DNA from: Limnanthes douglasii subsp. nivea
Taxonomy: Eukaryota > Streptophyta > Magnoliopsida > Brassicales > Limnanthaceae
DNA: 64,000 nt
Assembly: GCA_036936605.1 (NCBI GenBank)
Contig: JAUPFV010000003.1
Span: 102,433,278 to 102,497,277, forward strand
Direction: 5' to 3'
The notes under the pieces are model-generated. The model ran no database searches. It was given only the letters and a program-made list of their open reading frames with translations, and was not told where the DNA came from. This document shows positions 46,501 through 58,222 of the stretch, piece after piece. The translations under genes and the position numbers were made by a program. Position 1 is the first letter of the stretch. Each line of letters begins with the position of its first letter.

Positions 46501-47244
46501 TTACACAATATCTTGCCTAATAACAGAGTTAATCACATTTCAAAATACAAAATTGATACTACTAAACCAGATAAAATCATTTGGAAGCTTTCAAATAACC
46601 AGGGTTTTGATACTAAGTCCACTTGGGAAATTATTAGAACCACTTATACCAAGTCAGGCATGTTCTTAAGAATTTGAAGCCTTTCAATACCTAAAACATA
46701 CTCTTTTTTATGTTGGAAGCTCTTAAAATGTTACATTCCTATAGATAGTAATATTATGAAAAAACAAACTAGTATGGCCTTAAAATGCCAATTCTGTAAC
46801 AACTGTGAAGAGAAAAACCATCTCTTCGCAAGTTGTTGCTTTGCTTGGCCTCTTTGGAACTATTTTAGTTGTCTTTTTAAGATAAATGTTAGAAGACATA
46901 TGGTCCTAACTCATATATTGCACTCCTGGTTTTGGTTCTCTAAAGGCAAAAAACATATAACTCACATAATTCCTCAAGTTATATGTTATGAGTTCTGGAG
47001 AAACAGGAACTTGGCAAAGTTCTCTGGATCTTCTGATTCTGTCAAAAAGGCTATAGACAGAATTACTTATATTATTAAGAGCATGGATATGGCTAATATG
47101 TTATCATACAAACATTGGACTAATTCTTATCATGCTGCTGTATCTCTAGGTTGTAACTCAGTTAGAAACAGCAAAGAAGCACCAAGATACCTGAAATGGA
47201 TAGTTGAAAAAGTTCCGTATAGGTGTAACAACATCGTATTCTAA
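43573..47244 (+). pseudogene. LINE L1b ORF2 (endonuclease and reverse transcriptase)
   Basis: A single frame of 1223 sense positions with six nonsense codons (43924, 45262, 45571, 45922, 46441, 46675) and no frameshift. The endonuclease shows ITNWNARGLNN at the start, IQEPMAD, ITGDFNAI (residue about 132) and CSDHAPF (about 213). Reverse transcriptase: DGFNIFFFKSCW, FVKGRLIHENI, QLDMSKAFDKL, GLRRGDPLSPSLFIL and the catalytic FADD at residue 687. A zinc-binding region (CQFCNNCEEKNHLFASC) follows at about 1070. The frame ends where plant L1 elements enter an RNase H domain, so the 3' end is probably truncated; no poly(A) tail is seen. The relative L1a is far more decayed. Confidence 0.9.
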
Positions 47245-47269
47245 ACTACGGAAACCAATCCGAACAACT

Positions 47270-47975
47270 GAGTTGATAAAGTCACAAAAACATTTCAAAT
47301 GGAAGTTTTAAACTGAGGTAAAAAAGTAGCTTCAAGTGACTCACTTGCGATAGAGTTAATAATTTTATCAAATGTAATTGTTCCGAAAACCTTATCAGTA
47401 ATGTCAAACTCTTTAAGAATATCCAATCAAAGAAGTAACCTCATCACCAGAGTGCGGAGGTTCCAGCAACCAGGAAGCAAGGTTTCTTTTTTGTAACGTC
47501 CAGCTCGAGTCAATGTAATGCATTACAACACTATTTATTTGAAATTACGAATGTTCGTCCAGAAAATAGATGTAAAAGAAAAAGCAGTAGTTGGTGTTAA
47601 TTTGGAAAAATCAGAAATTAACTTCTGTTTCCGATTCTTAAACATCTTTAAGCAAGTAGAGATTGTTGTTCGTTTAGAAACAGCACAACTATTAGGATTC
47701 ATACGAAATATAAGTCTCATAAAAGATAATTTTTCACCCATATTAAAAACAATATCATCAGTAACAACGAACCTAACTAAAGCATCTCTCATTTTCTTAT
47801 GAGTGTACTTGACAAATTTCATTTCACCATCGTTGGTGACAACTATTTGAGTTTCGACATCGACCGTCCTCTCTGATTTTATATGTTTTGTGTTTATGTG
47901 ACAACTGAGAGTATCAAAGCAATCACCATCTTCATCATCATATTCATAATAAAACGATACGATTCTGATTCTCAC
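47270..47975 (-). pseudogene. hAT-superfamily transposase fragment
   Basis: Minus-strand frame of 146 codons: HKKMRDALVRFVVTDDIVFN, FMRLIFRMNPNSCAVSKRTT, FSFTSIFWTNIRNFK. These match the region of hAT/BED (RICESLEEPER-like) transposases before and around the first catalytic aspartate, where active copies read TDxWTS; here the position reads TSIFWTN. The following bases to 47270 continue with LDILKEFDITDKVFGTITFD after stops and frameshifts. The N-terminal BED finger and the C-terminal dimerisation region are absent. It abuts the LINE end at 47244. Confidence 0.75.
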
Positions 47976-48998
47976 GAGTTATAATATCGTCTATACGACC
48001 ACATAACAATCCCCAAATGACGATCAATGGTACCCTTATGCAGGACTCTTTAATCAAGAAGAACCATCTTGGATTAGTCTCATTAGCATGACCTGAAGAG
48101 ATAAGTCTCACTCGCAACCTTTATTGCACCAAGAAAAAAATCCAAACATGTTTCGCGAGTATCGTTCCAACTCTGTAAAACTCCGTAAGAATCTATTAGT
48201 TTGTTTTTATGACACGAAGCGATTGAATGACAACTACTCCATCCCATGAAGGAATACCTGTAACATTTTCACCCTAAAATGGTAGTATTAACAAGAATAA
48301 TATAATGTAGAGACAAGGATAAATCGCTCTACTTTTCATTATGTAAGAAGGAAAACAAGAACTGAAAACAAAGAAAAAGAAGTGATACTTTAAATACTGG
48401 CAAAGAAAAAATATAATCCTGAAAGTGAGAATACATGTTAAGCAGTCCCGGTAGGAGACCTTCATGTTTATCGAAAATCTCTCGGACACTATGACCCAAG
48501 GGATACCTCCCATGCCAGTACACCGGCGAGTGTCGAGATCGAAGTGGCATCTGTCCATTGATTAAGGTTCAGAAAGAAATCCAAACCCACCCTGGCAGGC
48601 AAAACCGTGGCATATAAACTAAAAAGCAAGTACACAAGGACAAGGACATTATACCGAAACTCAGTAGACATAGCTTTTCCTCTATACATAATAAATTCAC
48701 AATTTCTCCTCTAAAGAGGAAAATACGGTTGAAGAGGATTACAAACGAGATCTTGTACACATTACATAGTCAAATTTTTATCCGATTGAAATATAGGTAG
48801 CCTAGTCATCAGGTTCATATTTTAATAATATAATCAACAAATATCATCAAGTAATAGTTCCACAGTATCTAAATTACAAGTATACAACGATTTTCAGACT
48901 AGCATACAACACAACCAAACGAAATAAATATCCGAGAAAAAGTGTTAAGGTCAGACCCCATCGATCCCAAAATCAAAGCGAGAGACTTAAACCGAATG
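47976..48998. other. Interval without recognised gene
   Basis: Open frames of 60-94 codons on the minus strand (48274-48760) have a hydrophobic, low-information composition and no family match I recognise. It could be a gene's 3' region; nothing firmer can be said. Confidence 0.4.
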
Positions 48999-49003
48999 AC
49001 AGT
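48999..49003. repeat. Target-site duplication of element D, left copy
   Basis: ACAGT, identical to 58970-58974. Confidence 0.9.
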
Positions 49004-49410
49004 TGATGAGTCTGGATCCTGTAACCACTTCGGACAAGGGCAGTTCGGACAAAGATTACCTAACCGGACAGGGCAGTTCGAACACCTCATCCATTGAACT
49101 GTTTGAACTAGGACTAAAGTACTTAAAAAATAAACACTTCTTGACTAAGCTGTTTGCTCTCCTACTAAGAGCTCATGGGTCCTTGAACATGAACCGTGTC
49201 CATTAAACATGACCCAAAAGCCCATAAAGCCCAAATGTAAGGGTATAAATACTCAACCACCAGCATTAAATATGGGTAATGAAAATTAAATACAACCACG
49301 CTGCTTAATCCTCCCTCCACTCTTTACTTAAACATTAAATACTTTCAAACTTCCATAAAACCCCAAACAAAAATTATAAACTTACCCTCAGACGAAAATA
49401 AACCTCACCA
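49004..49410 (+). repeat. Element D 5' LTR
   Basis: Starts TGATGAGTC, ends CCTCACCA. TATA box GGTATAAATACTC at about 49242-49254. Several CCGGACAGG-like motifs lie in the U3 part. Confidence 0.95.
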
Positions 49411-49430
49411 AATTGGCGACCACAGTGGGA
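49411..49430 (+). promoter_or_regulatory. Element D primer-binding site
   Basis: AATTGGCGACCACAGTGGGA directly behind the 5' LTR; same in C. The exact tRNA was not assigned. Confidence 0.7.
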
Positions 49431-49483
49431 GGACGACGGTGCCTGAATTCAGCATTCGAAACCAACAAGAAAAATCAGTCCAA

Positions 49484-50799
49484 ATGAATCCGGACGCCCC
49501 GGAAATACCACAAGCTTTGCTTGAAGTGGTGGGTGAAAATGATGAATATACCATCGAGGAGCGTGATAGGTTAAAGGACGAGATAGAAGCTCTGAGGTCA
49601 GAAAAGGCTAAGATGGGCATGAAAGAGAAGTCAAAAGCATCAGTTGCTCATCATACCGATAACCCTAGAGAGCATGAGTCTTCGAAGACTCATGTGAGTA
49701 CCAAAACGACTCATGCCAGCTCCAAAAAGTCTCACCGGTGGGGATGGAGTTGAAGAGTCCTTATCCTCCATAAGTGATGAGGGCCGATCCAAAAAGAAGC
49801 AAACGTTGATTAAAAAGTATTCAAGAAAAGGGGATAGACATGGGAAATTGAAGAAGAATATAGGCAAAGGATCATCTCACAGCCGGAGGCATGTAGATCG
49901 GATGCTGATGGATCCTTTTACCTTCCACGATGAACCAGGTATCTTTGCAACTCCCAATGAGGATACTGTGTTCAATCGTGGCCGGAATTGGAGACAATCT
50001 CCATTGTCTTCCAAGATTCTATCCGGAAACCTCCCTAAGAGGTTCGATAACACTAAAATAGAGAAATACAATGGCAGTACTGATCCGGACAACCACTTAG
50101 AGCAATTTAAAAACTTCATGATGAATTTTGATGATGACGACAAGTTACTCTGTAGAGCATTCTCCCAATCCTTTACGGAGAGTGCTCTAAAGTGGTATAA
50201 CAGTCTACCTCAAGGCTGCATCAAGAATTTTGATACCTTTTGGGTGGCCTTTCGAAGGCAGTTTGTTGGGAGTAAAGAGTTGAAGGGCAATGGGGACACA
50301 ATAATCCATTGTGCCCAAGAACCAAACGAATCACTGAAAGAATACATAAGTCGTTTTGTAAACACCAAAAATGGGTTGGATGATTGCTTCGAGCAAGTAG
50401 CAATAACATCTTTGAGACAGGGCTTAAACCCTGGAAATTTGGCTGATTCAGTGACCAGAAAGAAAGCCATGACTTGGAGAGGTTTGCTAAATCAGGTCGG
50501 AAAGCAAATCAATATTGATGAAACAAAGAAAACTAGGGTGCACAGGCAGGTGAGGTCTGCCCCGGTTGCACCAAACCCCAACCAAAATCAGCCCGGGAAC
50601 AAGGCCAGGGAGACCGGACAGGGGCATAACAGGGCTAAAGCTCAATCTCAGCCAGCTGCACCTGCCCAGAGTCAACAATCTAGAAATAAGAGAGGGCCTT
50701 GGGTTCAACCGGAGTGGTTCGCAGAATTAAAAGAAAGTATGGCCACCATTTATGATAAAACAAAGGAAGAAGTGCACTATAGAAGACCGGCCGCACTTA
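49484..50799 (+). pseudogene. Element D gag
   Basis: Starts at ATG 49484 (MNPDAPEIPQALLEVVGEND, matching C). At about 49738 a deletion of the Ser/Asp-rich linker shifts the frame. The gag domain then reads well from 49750: FDNTKIEKYNGSTDPDNHLE, FTESALKWYNSLPQG, FVGSKELKGNGDTIIHCAQE, SRFVNTKNGLDDC, then the Gln/Pro tail. Unlike C, the zinc-binding segment and about 100 residues after YRRPAAL are missing: gag runs straight into TIFGGDTKTAPTASS of the protease linker. A gag without its zinc knuckle should be weak in RNA packaging. Confidence 0.9.
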
Positions 50800-51434
50800 C
50801 AATTTTCGGAGGGGATACTAAGACAGCTCCCACTGCTTCTTCAAGGAAGAGGCAAGTTCATACTTTAGCCACCCAGCTAGAAGGATGCATGACCTCTTAT
50901 CAATCACAAATTCCAATTCCCTTCATTGTTTTCGATGAAGATGGCTTAAGGGATATAGCAGGCCCTCATGAAGATGTTGTTGTCATATGAGCATCCATTA
51001 GGGGGAATGACATAAGACGAATCTTGGTGGATACTGGAAGCTCAGCCAATATCCTCTTCTTAACCACTTACAAAAAGATGAAAAATCCAGCCGTAATTCA
51101 GCATTCGGACAGATCAATTGTGGGTTTCACTGGGAGCTCAGCAGATGTGATCGGGGAGTTCGAAGAGGAAGTTTTGTTGGGCAAGGGCCCTTTCAAGAAG
51201 ATAGTCAGGATACTTTTTGTTGTGGTGGATTGTCCCACTTGTTATAATGCTATTTTAGGGAGGTCTCGGCTCTATAGGATGCATGCAGTGGCCTCGACTG
51301 TCCACCAATGTTTGAAATATGTTGTTCAAGGACAAGTGGGAGTTGTCCGAAGCAGTCAAAAGGTTTCAAGAGAGTGTTATGCTACAACACTGGCTCCACG
51401 GACGTTGGGGGCACTTCGTATCAACGAAGAATAG
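50800..51434 (+). pseudogene. Element D aspartic protease
   Basis: In frame with gag. A nonsense TGA at 50988-50990 (GGA in the C copy) interrupts the linker. The active site VDTGSSANILFL is at about 51027, followed by FTGSSADVIGEFEEEVLLGK and VDCPTCYNAILGRS. The frame ends RINEE at TAG 51432-51434, followed by CAA TTT, the stop conserved with B and C. Confidence 0.9.
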
Positions 51435-52980
51435 CAATTTGAGGGGCTTTCTGGGGGTGTGGGTGAAATTGATGACCCCAGAGAGACCCCTGGAGTATTG
51501 ATACCGGGTTAAGAAGTTGAAATACATTCTATAGAAGAAGGAAAAAGTGTTAAGATAAGGTCCAAAATGTCGTCCGAACTGAAGAATAGAATGTTGAAGT
51601 TTCTAAAAGACCATCAGCATGTTTTTGCTTGGTTCATTGCTAATGTAACTGGGGTTCCAGCAGATATTATATCACATCACCTATCCATTCAGAGAGACAT
51701 AGCACCTGTGGTACAAAAGAGAAGGGCTTTTTCCAAAGAAAAGGCTGATGTTATTGTTTAAGAAGTTGACAGGCTCACAAAATGGGGCATATAAAGGAGT
51801 CTCAATATCCTTTGTGGACTGCCAATCCGGTCTTGGTGAAAAAGAAAAATGGCAAGTGGCGTATGTGCATTGACTTCACAGATCTCAATAGGGCTTGCCC
51901 AAAAGATTTATATCCAGTCCCCCGGATTGATCAGCTAGTAGATTCCACTTCTGGGAATAAGCTACTATCTTTCATGGATGCTTTCTCCAGGTACAATCTG
52001 ATTCAAGTAGATCTGAAAGATCAGGAGCATACCACGTTTGTCACTAACAAGGGTCTTCATTGCTACAAGGTGATGCCATTTGGATTGAAAAATGCTGGGG
52101 ATACTTATCAGAGATTGGTGAACAAAGCCTTTGCTGATCAAATTGGAAGAAATATGGAAGTATACATTGATGACATGATGGTGAAAAGTATGGATGAACA
52201 ACTACACTTGGCAGACCTCTAAGAAACTTTTGCTAATTTAGTAAAAGTGAATTTAAAGCTAAATCTAGAAAAATGTGTGTTCGGAGTGCAGTCCGGGAAA
52301 TTCCTAGGTTATATAATAAGTGAGCAAGGGATACAGCCCGATCCGGACCAGCTTAATGCTTTATTCCAAATGGAGCCTCCTCAGAATGTTAAAGGAGTAC
52401 AACGGTTGACTGGGAGGTTGGCTGCTTTAAATCGATTCATCTCAAGGTCTTCGGACAGATGTGCCCCGTTTTTTCAAACTCTAAAGGGTGCAAAGGGATT
52501 TGACTGGACTTCACAGTGCGATGAGGCCTTCAATGAGATTAAGAAACATCTATCCTCCCCCAAGACTTTATTTAAACCTGTTGATGGAGAGACACTCTTT
52601 GTATACTTGGCAGTTTTAAGTTGTGCCATCATTGCTGTATTGGTAAGAGAGGTGGATAATTACCCCCATCCGGTGTACTACATCAGCAAGAGCTTGATAG
52701 ATGCAGAAAAACGCTATTTAAAGCTCGAAAAATTAGCATTAGCCTTGGTTATTGCTGCAAGGAAGATGAGGCCTTATTTTCAGGCTCATCCTATTATCGT
52801 CCGAACATCTTTTCCTTTGAAGAATTTCCTTCAAAAGGCAGATATTTCAAGTAGAATGACTAAATGGTCAGTAGAATTGGGGGACTTCGATATTGATTTT
52901 GCTCCTCGAACATCAGTCAAAGCACAACCTGTGGCTGATTTTTTAGTTGAATTCCACATTAATAGGGATTCAGAGCAAAC
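51435..52980 (+). pseudogene. Element D reverse transcriptase and RNase H
   Basis: The frame continues past the TAG at 51432. Blocks: HVFAWFIANVTGVPADI, KEKADVIV then TAA (51759), a one-base loss near 51781, VLVKKKNGKWRMCIDFTDLN, FMDAFSRYNLIQVD, MPFGLKNAGDTYQRLVN and the intact catalytic YIDDMMVKS at about 52165. A TAA at 52220-52222 replaces CAA. Then LGYIISEQGIQPD, and the RT-linked RNase H (LFVYLAVLSCAIIAVLVRE, YYISKSLIDAEKRYLKLEKL). It would copy element RNA into cDNA. Confidence 0.9.
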
Positions 52981-53500
52981 TACTGAGATGAAAGACAAAA
53001 AGGTCTGGGTCGTTCGGACGGATGGTGGATCCAGTACTATGGGATGTGGTGCAGGGGTATGCTTGAATTCTCCATATGGTGACAAAACGTACCAGCCTAT
53101 ATGTTTTGCTTTTAGGGCTTCCAACAATGAGTCCGAATACAAAGCAACTATAGCTGGTTTAAAGTTAGCTTATATTTGTGGGGCCAAAAGGGTCAAGCTG
53201 ATGAATGATTTCCCAGCTTCTTATCCACTATGCGCAAGGTCAATCTGAGGCAAAAATGAGCAACTAGTGAAGTACTTACTTCTTCTTAAAAATGAAGCAC
53301 TTAAGTTCAAAAGCGTTGTTTATGAGCATATACCCCGGGCAGAGAATGAACTAGCAGATTTATTGGCAACCATAGCATACACTGAGTTATATCCTTGGAT
53401 CCACGTACTGAAGAGCCCTTCCATTCAACTTAATATGGGCAAAGAGGAACAAATTTTTTATGTACAGATGAAACAACCTCAATATTGGAGATTTCCTCTC
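52981..53500 (+). pseudogene. Element D archaeal-type RNase H
   Basis: WVVRTDGGSSTMGCGAGV and FRASNNESEYKATIAGLKLA carry the aspartate and glutamate of the second RNase H. A one-base insertion near 53207 disrupts the SDSQLL block kept in C, and the frame is regained by 53267 (KYLLLLKNEALKF, RAENELADLLATIAY). Confidence 0.85.
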
Positions 53501-54719
53501 CTGCAGTATCTCTCTGATGGCATCCTGCCTCCGGATAAATCACTAGCAAGAAAACTGAAGCACAAGGCTCGTGGTTTTATCATACTGAGAGACGTTCTGT
53601 ATAAAAAGTCTTACAGTAAACCTCTTCTGCGATGTTTGGGAGATGATGAGTCTCAAGTAGTCCTCTCTGAATCGCATGATGGTGAGGGATCAGCTCACTG
53701 TGGATTCAGGGCTCTAACAAGGAGAGTTTTACTGGCTGGCTATTATTGGCCCTCTATAATGCGGGATGCTAAGGAGCTGGTGAGAAGGTGTGATCCATGC
53801 CAGAGATATAGCAACGAAATTCATGTCCCAGCCATCCCTTTAGAGTCAATTTCTGAGCCTATACCTTTTGCTCGATGGGGGTTGGATTTGGTGGGACCTC
53901 TTCCTATGGCGTCCGGAGGACGCAGAACTATAATTTTTGCTATAGATTACTTTTCGAAGTGGATTGAAGCAGCCCCCCTGGCGGGAACAACATCAAAAGC
54001 TATCATAAAATTCATTTTATCCAACATCTGTTGCAGATTTGGTGTTCCACAAAAGATAACGACAGACAATGGGCCACAGTTCGACAATAGGGAAATGGAG
54101 AGTTTCTATGCCTCAAGGGGTATACAACATTGTTTCTCTTCACCTTTCCACCCACAAGCGAATGGAAAGGTTGAAGTGGCTAACAGAACTATATTGTCCG
54201 GTTTAAAGAAGAATTTGGAAGGGGTTGCTGGGAAGTGGCCTAGCTATTTACAAGAGGTCTTTTGGGCCTACCGGACTACACCTGGGGCTGCGACACAGGA
54301 GTCACCCTTTGCCTTCGTCTATGGGATGGATGCAATAGCTCCCATAGAAGCAACTCTCCCATCACTTCGGGTTCACAACTTCTCCGAACACGCTAACGAA
54401 GTGGCAATCAGAGGTCAGCTTGACCTAATAGAGGAAAGACGTTAAGGGTCACCTTAGAGCTTCACACTATCAGGGTTTGATGAGAAGCAAGTTTGCTTCT
54501 AAAGTTAAAAGAAGAGATTTCCATCCGGGGGACAAGGTATTGAGGAAAGTCTTCTTACACACTAAAGAGAAGTTGCTCGGCAAACTGGCCCCAACTTGGG
54601 AAGGACCTTATATGGTCATTGAAAGGCTTAAACCTGGAACATATTGGCTAGAAGACAAGGATGGAAGGGTTTGGAACCACCCTTGGAATATTGAGCATCT
54701 CCGGATGTACTTGGAGTAG
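53501..54719 (+). pseudogene. Element D integrase
   Basis: Long open frame to 54445. Zinc N-terminus with AHCGFRAL and RRCDPCQRY; catalytic core RWGLDLVGPLPMASGG, TTDNGPQFDN and HPQANGKVEVANRT with all three acidic residues; then KWPSYLQEVFWAYRTTPG. A frameshift at about 54445 separates the C-terminal domain (54477-54719: FHPGDKVLRKVFLHTKEKLL, WEGPYMVIERL, WNIEHLRMYLE). It is the best-preserved integrase in the window and marks what C has lost. Confidence 0.9.
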
Positions 54720-55215
54720 CAGCTATGTAAATATTTACTTGTTTAAAGATCCATGTAAATATTTGGGGGCATACTCTTTCCCACCCTGGTGGCGCGGGGA
54801 GGTTTTAATGAGGTGTCTAGGTTTTTTTATAAAATTTGATGCCTTCTTAAAAATTCGAAGTGTTCTTACTTTGTTTCTTGTCATACCATCGAGATAAAGG
54901 AATGATGACTACTTAAACATTTGTCATCGGAGAATTTAAACACTCTCACTTTGAAATGCTTATGAAATAACTAAGGGCTATTTAAACACTAGCCACCAAA
55001 ATTGAAACAAACTATGAAAGGATGCAAGAATTGTGCAGAACAAAGATGTTCATTGAAATAACCGAAGTGCCGTAGACTTCCAAGGACTTTTAAATTGTCA
55101 AACAAAACAAAATACCTGTCCGGTCAAATACCGGGCACCATTACAAAAACGCCTTGGCCTTCCAAGGACTTTAATTCAGATAGATAACATAAGAGATGGA
55201 AAGATAATTCATAAT
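54720..55215. other. Element D spacer between convergent pol and antisense ORF
   Basis: Non-coding, about 500 bp, without clear tandem repeats, unlike A and B. AGGACTTT/CCTTGGCC motifs match those in the C spacer. Confidence 0.5.
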
Positions 55216-58170
55216 TTAAGACTGAGCCTTTGAAGATGGCTCAGCTTCACCTGTTTGCTTCTTCTTGGGATCGTGTTCCTCCTCATTCGGACTCTCCCCG
55301 GTGTTCTCTTCATCATCAGACGAGGATGCAATGGAAAAGCCAATCATGTCACCTTCGGCCATTGTATGAAAGGGGAGGTCGGGATACTCTACATAAGTCC
55401 ATAAGTATCCCAGATTTCTCTTTGGAAACTTCTCATGAAAAAGCAAGAACATATCCAACTTTACCTTAGCACACATTTCTTCTTGACTGTCTATCACACC
55501 GTTGGCATATGCATCAATCTTGGCCTAAATTTTGGCCTCTTGCTCCCTTAGCAGAGCAGCTTTCTCCTCTGCAGCCTTAGACACTGTATTCTCAAGCGCG
55601 ATCTTGTCATTTGTCAGGTTGTGGATGACTTGGTCCTTGGCCTTTGCCTCCTCTTTTGAAGATGTGAGATCTTTTTCCAATCCGGACAGCTTCTCCTGGA
55701 GCTCTTTGATAGTGTCTTCAGAAGTAGCAACCTTGGTGATCCATCCTTCTTGGCTCTTCTTTAGCTCCTCGTTTTCTCCCTTTAAAATGTTAGCATGTTG
55801 AGTGGCAGTAAGAAGATCATCGGACAGTCTCTCTTTGTCAGATTTGAGATCTTTGATAATATCTGCCTGACTTCGAACTTGTTTCTCCAAAACAAGCACT
55901 GGCTGAACATTACTTAATATGGAGTGAGCTATAATATCCCTTTCACTCGAAACAGTAAAAGTCTCACCGTTAAAAGTGACGGTGTTTGAAGTACTCGGAG
56001 GGAGGTAAGGCCCAGCAAAATCGTCTCTGGGAGGTTGGCAAAATATTCACCAAGTCCATCAAGCCCGGTGATGTCAACTCCATCGATGCTAAGGTCGCCT
56101 CCTCCAACCTCGTCGATTTGAAAGTCACCAGGGATCTCCTCTGCTCGTGTTGGATCAGTAGGGTCTACAGGGGGGAGAGGCTCCGGAGGCCGGAGAGAAA
56201 TTTCATCACTCCTGGAGGTCTTTTTCTTCTTAGCCTCCCTGTCCTTGCTTTCTGCTCCCCGTTTTCGGTCTCTCTTAGAAAACCTTGGGGATTTTGGGGA
56301 TTGAACCTCTTCCTTAGCGCTTTCATGCTCTACCACTTCCAACAAAGCGGCATCAATCTGACTTGGGGCTGGCCCCTCTGGGTTTGCTGGAGCAGCCTCC
56401 TCCACTTCGGCAGGGTTAGCCTCACCTGCAACCTTCTTGCCCTTCCCCTTCTTACCTTTCATTTTACTCGGGGCCTTGGCCCGACCTGGCAAGTATAATG
56501 ACCCATCCGGTGCATGTGTTCTCTTGAGGACAACATTCGGAGGGGGTGGAGTGTTGAGTTCTTCCCTGGTCAAGTCCCTCCGGCTAGTGGTGCTCCAGAG
56601 GTGAGACCTTGCCAATTTGCCTCCTTTGAAAGCATCATGGAACCGGTTCCCCCACTTTTCAGCAGCCCAAGTATTGATCTTGGTACAAGTGGTCTGCCCG
56701 GACTTTAGGTAGTCATTGAAGTCTTTGGGCAGTTCTGTTAAGATAAAAGACAAGACTAGTCAATTTAGATAAACTCAATAGAAAAAAATGCAAGATATGA
56801 TACTTACGATCACTCCTCCATCTACTGGTGAGGAGAATTGGGTTGACTCCGGCCTTGATTCTCTTCCCATTCTCCCAAGCGCCGCTTACGAACAGGAACT
56901 GAGTCCTCCAGTTTCTCTCCGATTCAAGCAGATCATCCACTGCTTGATAATTATTACCCATGTTGAAGTGATAGAAGGGAATATGGTGGTTCCTGCAGAG
57001 ACTGGCCACAGCTGCGAATTCCTCCATTGGTAGAGGAATCCTGGAGAGCCTGGAGGCCATGATGCAGGCCATAAGTGTGTACCAGGTGTTGGGGCTTAGT
57101 TGACTGGGACATAGCTTGATAAGATGGAAATACCTAACTATTTCCAGATCCAAGGGGAATCTTAAACCCCAATTAAAAAGCTCAGTGAAGATGACTATTT
57201 TACTGAGTCTGCAGTCCATTGGGGTTTCAGGGTCTATGGGGATTCTTATTTTCACATTCTCCGGAATCCCCCACTTCGTACGCATCCGGCCCAACTCGGC
57301 TGTATGGATGAAAGCATAGTTGATTTTCTGTAAAGCAAGAAGATATTTAACACTGACCTTATGGAAACAAGGTCCAAATTTACCTTCGAGGATCTCTGGC
57401 AGATCTGGGTGCCTAAGGTACAGTTTTTCTTTGCCCTTATCTTTTTTGGCAGCAGCAGCATCGCTAGTCTGTCCGGAGGGTTCGGACTCGAATGGAGCCT
57501 CTTCGATAGAGTCCTCCATTATTTCCTCCATAATTGAGGAAGGGTTTTCAGTTGTCGTTGTAAGGGGGAGGTTTGGAGTTGGTTCAGCCTGACTTCCGAA
57601 CTGATGAGCTTCAGTACTCTCTTGGACTCTAGCCTCCGGCTGAGGCTCTGATGTGGACGTTTCTCTTCGGGGGCTCGAACCAGTAGCCTCTGGACCGGAC
57701 AGCCTGTCCTTGGGTACTTTTATGGGAGTTTTTGACCCTGCACTACTGCCTTTGGCACCCGATTTTGAAGGGGTACCTTTGGAAGCCTGCTCTTTGACAA
57801 ACCGACCTTTTCTTCGATCAACCAGCTTGTTAGGAGAAGTATCAGCATCTGACCCCATAGCTAAGAATGGGGAAGGTTTTTTAAAACTGGTAACTGTTAA
57901 ACCTGGTTCAACAGTGGGTTCTGACTCTTGAACCGATGAACTTGAGACAATAGGGGAAAGATTGGTTTGAAACAACCTCTTCAGTTTGACACTTTTTGAA
58001 GAGGAAGAACCCTGATCAGGCTCTGTAGCTGAGGTTGCTGGTTTGTCGATGGGGGAAGTAGGTAGGCCTGCTACGATCCGTCTTTCCCTTTCGACTATTT
58101 GTGCTTTCTCTAGTTCTGATAGATTGAGCCACCTGCCTCTGATTAGAGAGAAAGTTTTGAAAATTAGCAA
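55216..58170 (-). pseudogene. Element D antisense ORF (Transposase_28-like), spliced
   Basis: Minus-strand gene. Exon 1 (58170 to 56808, open for over 450 codons): Pro/Ser-rich region, FHKVSVKYLLALQKINYAF, MRTKWGIPENVKIRIPIDPE, IVIFTELFNWGLRFPLD, YFHLIKLCPSQLSPNTWYTL, GAWENGKRIKAG. Intron 56807-56735. Exon 2: LPKDFNDYLKSG, INTWAAEKWGNRF, a basic stretch KRDRKRGAESKDREAKKKK, a coiled coil (55890-55560), FHEKFPKRNLGYLWTYVEY and an acidic tail to 55216. Lesions: one frameshift near 56030 and TAG/TAA-type nonsense at 55525-55527. No ATG opens exon 1; a 52-bp segment holding the start in C is absent here. Role unknown. Confidence 0.85.
56735..56807 (-). other. Intron of the element D antisense ORF
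   Basis: Donor GTAAGTAT and acceptor TTTTATCTTAACAG on the minus strand, 73 bp, at exactly the same codon position as in C. Confidence 0.85.
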
Positions 58171-58210
58171 AGTGAGAATGAAAGTGATGGTAAAACAGTG
58201 TAAGAGTGTT

Positions 58211-58222
58211 TTAATTTATAGT
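58211..58222 (-). promoter_or_regulatory. TATA box of the element D antisense ORF
   Basis: Minus-strand ACTATAAATTAA, identical to 27178-27189 in C. Confidence 0.55.

Noticed and set aside
48274..48760. Three overlapping minus-strand frames as a small membrane protein gene
   Set aside because: None dominates, none matches a known family and no splice model joins them.
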